Source: Gorsachius magnificus (lineage: Eukaryota > Chordata > Aves > Pelecaniformes > Ardeidae). Taken from it: a DNA stretch of 64,000 bases. The position numbers and the translations under genes are program-made. Shown piece by piece: positions 59,115-64,000 of the stretch. Below the pieces are notes generated by a model, which made no database searches, was not told the origin of the DNA, and saw only the letters and a program-made list of their open reading frames with translations. Each line of letters starts with the position of its first letter. The stretch's first letter is position 1. The stretch is taken from assembly GCA_034008185.1 (NCBI GenBank), contig CM067085.1:76496275-76560274 (forward strand), given 5' to 3'.

Positions 59115-60219
59115 TTTTGGCACAGACAGGGCCGTAGGCTGCCCGGGCAGCTCCGACGCTCCCGCTGTCATCCTTGCACCTTTCCTCGCTGACTGATTTG
59201 TCTAAAAGAGGCATGAATCAGGCGACAGCATTTCTAGGAGATGATGAACCTCTGTCATGTGGCGAACCATCCCCTCTTGTGCTGGTTCAGAGTCCAGGTG
59301 TGCTCATACGAAAGCAGAGGGAACTCTGGTGTTTCTTCCTTTGGTTGGCTTCTTCATTTAGAACCCACCAGATTTGTTGGGCGTCTTTTACCTTTTGTTA
59401 CCAGCTGTCCAGCTGTTCCTCAGGTCCAGTGAAACTATTCTGTGTCATATTGATTAACCCCATGATGTTCCCCATGCTGTGCATTAACCTGGTATTTATT
59501 CAGCCTGAAAATGCTGTCTGTGTGCTTTGTGAGAGAGAATGAGAAGGGTAAAATCAGCTTTGCCACCAACTTCCAGGTAGTTCGATTCATACTTTCCCTG
59601 CTGTGCTTTACATATTTGCCCACTATATTGCATTGAATCATGAGAACCATCACCCTCGCATGGTTTTTTTTTAAGGGAGAGGAATGTCTGTCAAGAGAAA
59701 GTTGGAAGGGGCTTCGGTAAATACCCATTTTGATCTCAAATCCTAACCTTCAGGCAGTGTAGAAGAAAAGTGAAAAATCAGATACAACTTTCTGAGCAGA
59801 ATCCGTTGCTACCGTGGTGTTTACTAAAAAGCTGCAAAGAATTTCTGTAGGCTTCTTTGCTCGTCAGAAAAAAACCAACAAAAACATTTCACGGTTACTG
59901 CGTGACCTTGTATCTATGAAAGTCAATGCTGATTAAACCAGACGTGAGAAATAAGATTTCCCTTTCTAAAGGGTGCTCTAACGTTTTCTGGTTTGAAATA
60001 TTGTTTGTAAACTGTACTTTAACCACATATGTATAATTACTCCTTTTTTTTTTTCCCATAAAGCACTGATTTTGCACTTCAATGTTAATTTTGTATTGTA
60101 TTAAATAAACTGGCATACTTCACTACATGTGGATTAAACTAATGCAAACTCACTCTTTTACAGACAAATGCAACAGCAGTAACCTGCTGCAGGTAGAACA
60201 GCGTGTGGAATAGCAGTGA
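59115..60219. other. Unique DNA, no gene seen
   Basis: Short frames on both strands lack support. No repeat is recognised. Confidence 0.5.
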
Positions 60220-60224
60220 AAGAT
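60220..60224. repeat. Target-site duplication, left (AAGAT)
   Basis: A 5-base direct repeat AAGAT immediately left of the LTR, matched at 60785-60789. Confidence 0.85.
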
Positions 60225-60784
60225 TGTCGTGGTTTAACCCGGCTGGCAACTCAGCACCACGCAGCCGCTCGCTCACTCCCCCCCATCCCTCAGTGGGATG
60301 GGGGAGAGAATCGGGAAGGGGAAAAAGGTTAGAGCCGAGGGCTGAGATAAAGACAGTTTAATAAGAGAAAATAATAATAATAGTAATAATGAGAATGATA
60401 ACAAAATATACAGAATATACAAAACGAATGATGCACAATGCAATTGCTCACCACCCGCCGACCGATGCCCAGCCCGTCCTGAGCAGCGATCAGTACCCGA
60501 GCGACCGACCGACCCACCAACCCCCCCCCCCCCCAAGCATGAAGTTCTATGGTATGGAATAGCTCTTTGGACAGTCTGGGTCCTAGCTGTGCTGTACTCC
60601 CAGCTTGTTATGCACCTGGCCGAGCAGGAGAAGCTCAAAAAGTCCTTGAGCAGTCTGAGCACTACTTGGCAACAACTAAAAACATCAGCGTGTTATCAAC
60701 ATTCTTCTAGCACTAAATCCAAAGCACAGCACTATGCTAGCTTCTGTGAAGAAAATTAACTCTATCCCAGCTGAAACCAGGACA
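60225..60784 (-). mobile_element. Complete avian ERV solo LTR, 560 bp
   Basis: Minus orientation, opening TGTCGTGGTTTAACCCGGCT and closing CAGCTGAAACCAGGACA on the plus strand. Flanked by a perfect AAGAT duplication. It differs from the LTR at 34226-34784 by only about ten small changes that I can spot, including a longer C run (about 60520-60535) and a short deletion just before it. It has the same ATTAAA-type poly(A) region and the same lack of an obvious TATA box. No gag, pol or env is adjacent. It is a recently fixed or still young solo LTR. Confidence 0.93.
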
Positions 60785-60789
60785 AAGAT
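60785..60789. repeat. Target-site duplication, right (AAGAT)
   Basis: Exact match to 60220-60224. Confidence 0.85.
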
Positions 60790-61171
60790 ACCAGCAGAAA
60801 TGATCTGATTCATTAATGCGTTTCCGAAACATGTAACGCCCCAAAATATATATCTGTCGTTCTTTTTCAGAGGAGGAATTAAAACCACCAGCAGTACTCT
60901 GCCATAAGCACAAGGGAGTCTTCCCCTTTCCGTGTTGCCCGATGCTGCAATCACCATCGGCTCGTTTCCTGGAGCAATCCCTCATGTTGATTCGCAAGTG
61001 TCGCTGCCGTCCGTGTCGTGCTGATGGCATCCGTCCTCGCGCAGCAAGCGAGCCAGCAGCGCAAACCACACGATCAGCAGGTGACGTACCGTCAGGGCAG
61101 ATGGGCGGGGAAGGTTGGGCAAGATTCTGGGCAATTTCTGGATCTTCGTCAACGAGCTGGAATTACTTGAT
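60790..61171. other. Unique DNA before CR1 copy
   Basis: No feature is recognised. An open frame that begins here at 60942 is coding-like only where it enters the CR1. Confidence 0.5.
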
Positions 61172-61963
61172 GAACCCCCTGAGGTTCAGTAAGGCCAAGT
61201 GCAAGGTCCTGCCCCTGGGTCGTGGTAACCCCCGGTATCCATACAGGCTGGGGGAAGAAAGGATGGAGAGCAGCCCTGCCGAGAGGGACTTGGGGGTGCT
61301 GGTGGATGAAAAGCTGGCCATGAGCCGGCCATGGGCGCTGGCAGCCCAGAAGCCAACCCTGCCCTGGGCTGCATCCCCCGCAGCGTGGCCAACATCGAGG
61401 GAGGGGATTGTGCCCCTCTGCTCTGCTCTGGGGAGACCTCCCCTGGAGCCCTGCGTCCAGCTCTGGAGCCCTCAGCACAAGGAGGACATGGACCTGTTGG
61501 AGCGGGGCCAGGGGAGGGCTACTAAAATGCTCCGAGGGCTGGAGCCCCTCTGCTCTGAGGCCAGGCTGGGAGAGTTGGGGGTGTTCAGCCTGGAGCAGAG
61601 GAGGCTGCGGGCAGAGCTGAGTGCGGCCGGTCAGGGCTTCAAGGGGGCCCGAGGAAAGGGGGGGACAAGCTTTTTAGTAGGGCCAGCTGGGACAGGACAA
61701 GGGGGGATGGCTTTAAACTAAACCAGGGTGGGTTTAGGCTGGATCTAAGGAAGAAATTCTTTCCAGTGAGGGTGGTTAAACCCTGGCAGGGGTTGCCCAG
61801 AGAGGGGGTGGAGGCCCCATCCCTGGGAACATTCCAGGCCAGGTTGGCTGGGGCTGTGAGCAACCTGATGTGGTTCAAGGTGTCCCTGCTCCTGCAGGGG
61901 GGTTGGGCTGGGTGACCTCTGAGGGTCCCTTCCCACCCAAAACTTTCTATGGTTCTTTGATTC
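61172..61963 (+). mobile_element. CR1 LINE, longest copy, about 790 bp
   Basis: Plus-strand CR1 starting near CCTGAGGTTCAGTAAGGCCA. It encodes the C-terminal end of the CR1 reverse-transcriptase ORF (peptide landmarks [16 protein letters not shown] and [20 protein letters not shown]) before frame breaks. It then continues through AGAGGGGGTGGAGGCCCCAT and ends TATGGTTCTTTGATTC, a mutated octamer end. The endonuclease and most of the polymerase are missing, so it is not autonomous. It is the same subfamily as the tandem 3' ends at 57690-58008. Confidence 0.93.
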
Positions 61964-64000
61964 TTTTTTTCATGGAAATGTCTCTCAGCCCCTGGGTGAG
62001 GCTATGTGAGTTTAAAGTGCAGCCTGATGGCAGTACATGGTGTGTTCTTGGCTGCATCACCAGCCGAACGGGAAGGTTTCAGCTGGCTGGCTGCTCCTTT
62101 CCCACCACGGTGCCTGTCTCCGCGTTCCCCGTGGGCCCAGCTAGTGCTGCCGGAGTCAGCTCCAGCCTCTTCACTCCTCACTCTGAAGGGAGATGAGAGA
62201 TGTTGTGCAGACTCCTCCTTTGAATCCTGTTCTATTCTACTTCCCACTGGTTTAATGAACGGAGAATTTGATTTCTGAAATGAAGAATTTGGTTTTGCTG
62301 TCCCAAAGGCAAATGTTTTTCAAATCTCTCTTCTTTTGCTCCCTTTGTGATTATTTTTTTTTTCCTCCTAAATTCAAGATCTTAGCGTCCCTTATGTGAA
62401 TGGGAAGCTGCATTTTACTTCTGTTTGTATTCTGCCACTTCTCCAACTTTATCTCCATAAAAGCCTCTAATTTTTACATTGGAACATGTTTGGTTTTTTC
62501 AGCTGAAGGTCTGTTCAGAAAAGCCTTTTGCAAAGAACACTGTGCAAAATGCAAACTAACCTTTTAGAGGACCTTATTTTAAGTTTCTCTTAAGGGATGA
62601 TGGCCGTTATTCCCTTCTGGACTCCGAATGATACCTAGCTGATACGACGAGAACGGGGGCTGCTGAGGACTTTAGGCCCTAAAGTGCGAGCATCATCATT
62701 CAAAGTTCTGTCCTTTCAAAACCAGTCCTGATGCAGAACGTCCCTTTGGTAAATAAATGGCAGCATTAGAATAGACTTAGTTCTCGTTTGTGCAGTCCAC
62801 ATTTACAGAAGGAAATCAGAAATGTTTGCTACCTTTTGGAGATGGGGAAGCTGTGAGAGCTTGCATGTGCCCGGATGAGTGCAAGGCCCCTAAGAATTGT
62901 TCGGTATCCTAATGACCACTCAACCAAGGAAGTGTTCTTCTATTTTAGGCATTTCTTGTGTAGGCAGGCACACTTTGGACCTGAATTTTCGGGTGGTTGT
63001 CAGTGTCAGCATCTGATTTCTGTAGCTTGCGCTTAGGGGATGTGTTTTGAGTGATATTTGAGTGTTTTGATGCAACTCAATCATTTAAAATGTCTGTTTC
63101 TCACAGTAGGCTGTAAAGGGGACGGTCTGAAGGAGATCTGAGGGGTTATTAGGATTTATAATCTCTTCCTGTTCCTAAGGACAGTAGTGAACTGCTGAGG
63201 ATCACAGTAGGGTTTGCCTTTTCCAAGTTGCGTTGTTTGGTGATTAGGGTTTGGGGTACCCCCTCCCTCCCCCCACCCCCAGTGTTTGTCATCAGCAAGA
63301 AATGATGCAAGCAGGGTAACATCTGGCAGTACCAATGGCAAAAAGCCTGGGATCAATGTGACCGGCTGTGACACAGAGTTTTCCCAATAACATATGCTAT
63401 GGCTGTGCTGTTGTACTCTGTAAAAACTTAAGCAATCTCATATAGCTGACAGTTTGTTTAATCTAGATTCCCTTTCTCTGGGAATTAATTTGTGTGGTCC
63501 CATGATGAGGAAATGCTGTGTTTTGCAGAGACCAGTCTGCTCAAAATATCTGCAACTTCTATAGCAACAGGACGGGAACTTCGGGAGATGAGTTCTTTTC
63601 AATTTCAGCTCTAAATTGGATTTACTCATTGAAGTTGCAGGTGTTATGTTCTGTAACAAATCCTCCACTTTGGATTTCTGTCCAGCAGCCAGGGAGTACT
63701 TAATTCTTTACGAGGTAAAGAACTAAACCTAAAGACAGCAAAGGGGTTTTTTTGGAAAGTAGGTATTTGTCTGCCCTCTATTTAGCAATCTGTCGTGTTA
63801 GCTCAGCTTCCCTGAGAATTCTGGGATCGGTTAATTTTACAGTAGAGATCAGCTAAAGCATACGTGGCGAGAAATAGTACGGTTAAAATGAAATACAAAA
63901 GCTCAGCAAGCAGCCCATCATCTTTTGAGAACTACTCAGTAAACTGCGGAAGGCCCGGATGTTCAGCAGGGTTACACCGTGGCTGTGTAACTCACTTCTC
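61964..64000. other. Unique DNA, no gene seen
   Basis: No repeat family or convincing exon is recognised. A C-rich tract lies at 63259-63281. The window ends in unique sequence. Confidence 0.5.

Noticed and set aside
34226..60784. The two near-identical minus-strand LTRs as the ends of one 26-kb provirus
   Set aside because: Each has its own perfect, different 5-bp target duplication, and no gag, pol or env sequence is seen between them.
60942..61721. 259-codon plus-strand frame as a host gene
   Set aside because: Most of it is the C-terminal CR1 reverse-transcriptase region; the start is unrelated flanking DNA.
1..64000. CRISPR arrays, tRNA, rRNA, U6-type RNA genes, bacterial promoters or operons
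   Set aside because: None of the diagnostic sequences (regularly spaced repeats, B-box GGTTCGAATCC, U6 or rRNA cores) was found on reading both strands; repeat content is avian.

Overview
The window looks like vertebrate nuclear DNA from a bird. The evidence is its repeats: several CR1 LINE 3' ends that finish in the CR1 ATTCTATG-type octamer, and solo LTRs of a well-known avian endogenous-retrovirus family. Base composition is mostly AT-rich, with short GC/CpG-rich patches. Introns or intergenic spacers dominate. I found no confident protein-coding gene, tRNA, rRNA, CRISPR array or bacterial-type operon. Most open frames are chance frames or run through CR1 and LTR sequence.

Layout. 0-5.5 kb: AT-rich DNA with a truncated LTR (2434-2634), a small CpG-rich patch (2885-3113) and a weak candidate minus-strand transcription unit. 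5.5-20 kb: a CR1 (5530-5938), long unique AT-rich DNA, a possible MIR-like relic (13581-13680), a conserved-element-like block (16600-16910), an ancient CR1/L3 relic (17031-17370) and a younger CR1 (19864-20175). 20-34 kb: mostly unique sequence with exon-like splice-site pairs near 21.4-21.8 kb, two short hairpins near 29-30 kb and a MIR-type SINE fossil (30748-30951). 34-45 kb: a solo LTR with a perfect 5-bp target duplication (34226-34784), a CR1 (40591-41114), a second solo LTR (43370-43921) and GC-rich patches with exon-like signals (42.1-45.3 kb). 45-64 kb: unique AT-rich DNA, an ancient CR1/L3 relic (53270-53760), two more LTRs (53922-54486 and 60225-60784) and a dense cluster of CR1 copies (55.9-62.0 kb), one with a tandemly duplicated 3' end.

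How it fits together: this reads as a repeat graveyard with at least three age layers. These are amniote-age SINE/L3 relics, avian CR1 copies, and a few young solo LTRs whose integration footprints are still readable. Candidate exons are reported at low confidence, because pseudo-exons greatly outnumber real exons in such DNA. No undescribed biological system could be demonstrated. The points most worth checking are the exon-like segment at 55194-55402, the 42.1-45.1 kb plus-strand exon-like series, the minus-strand unit at 3.1-1.4 kb, and the 16.6-16.9 kb block.
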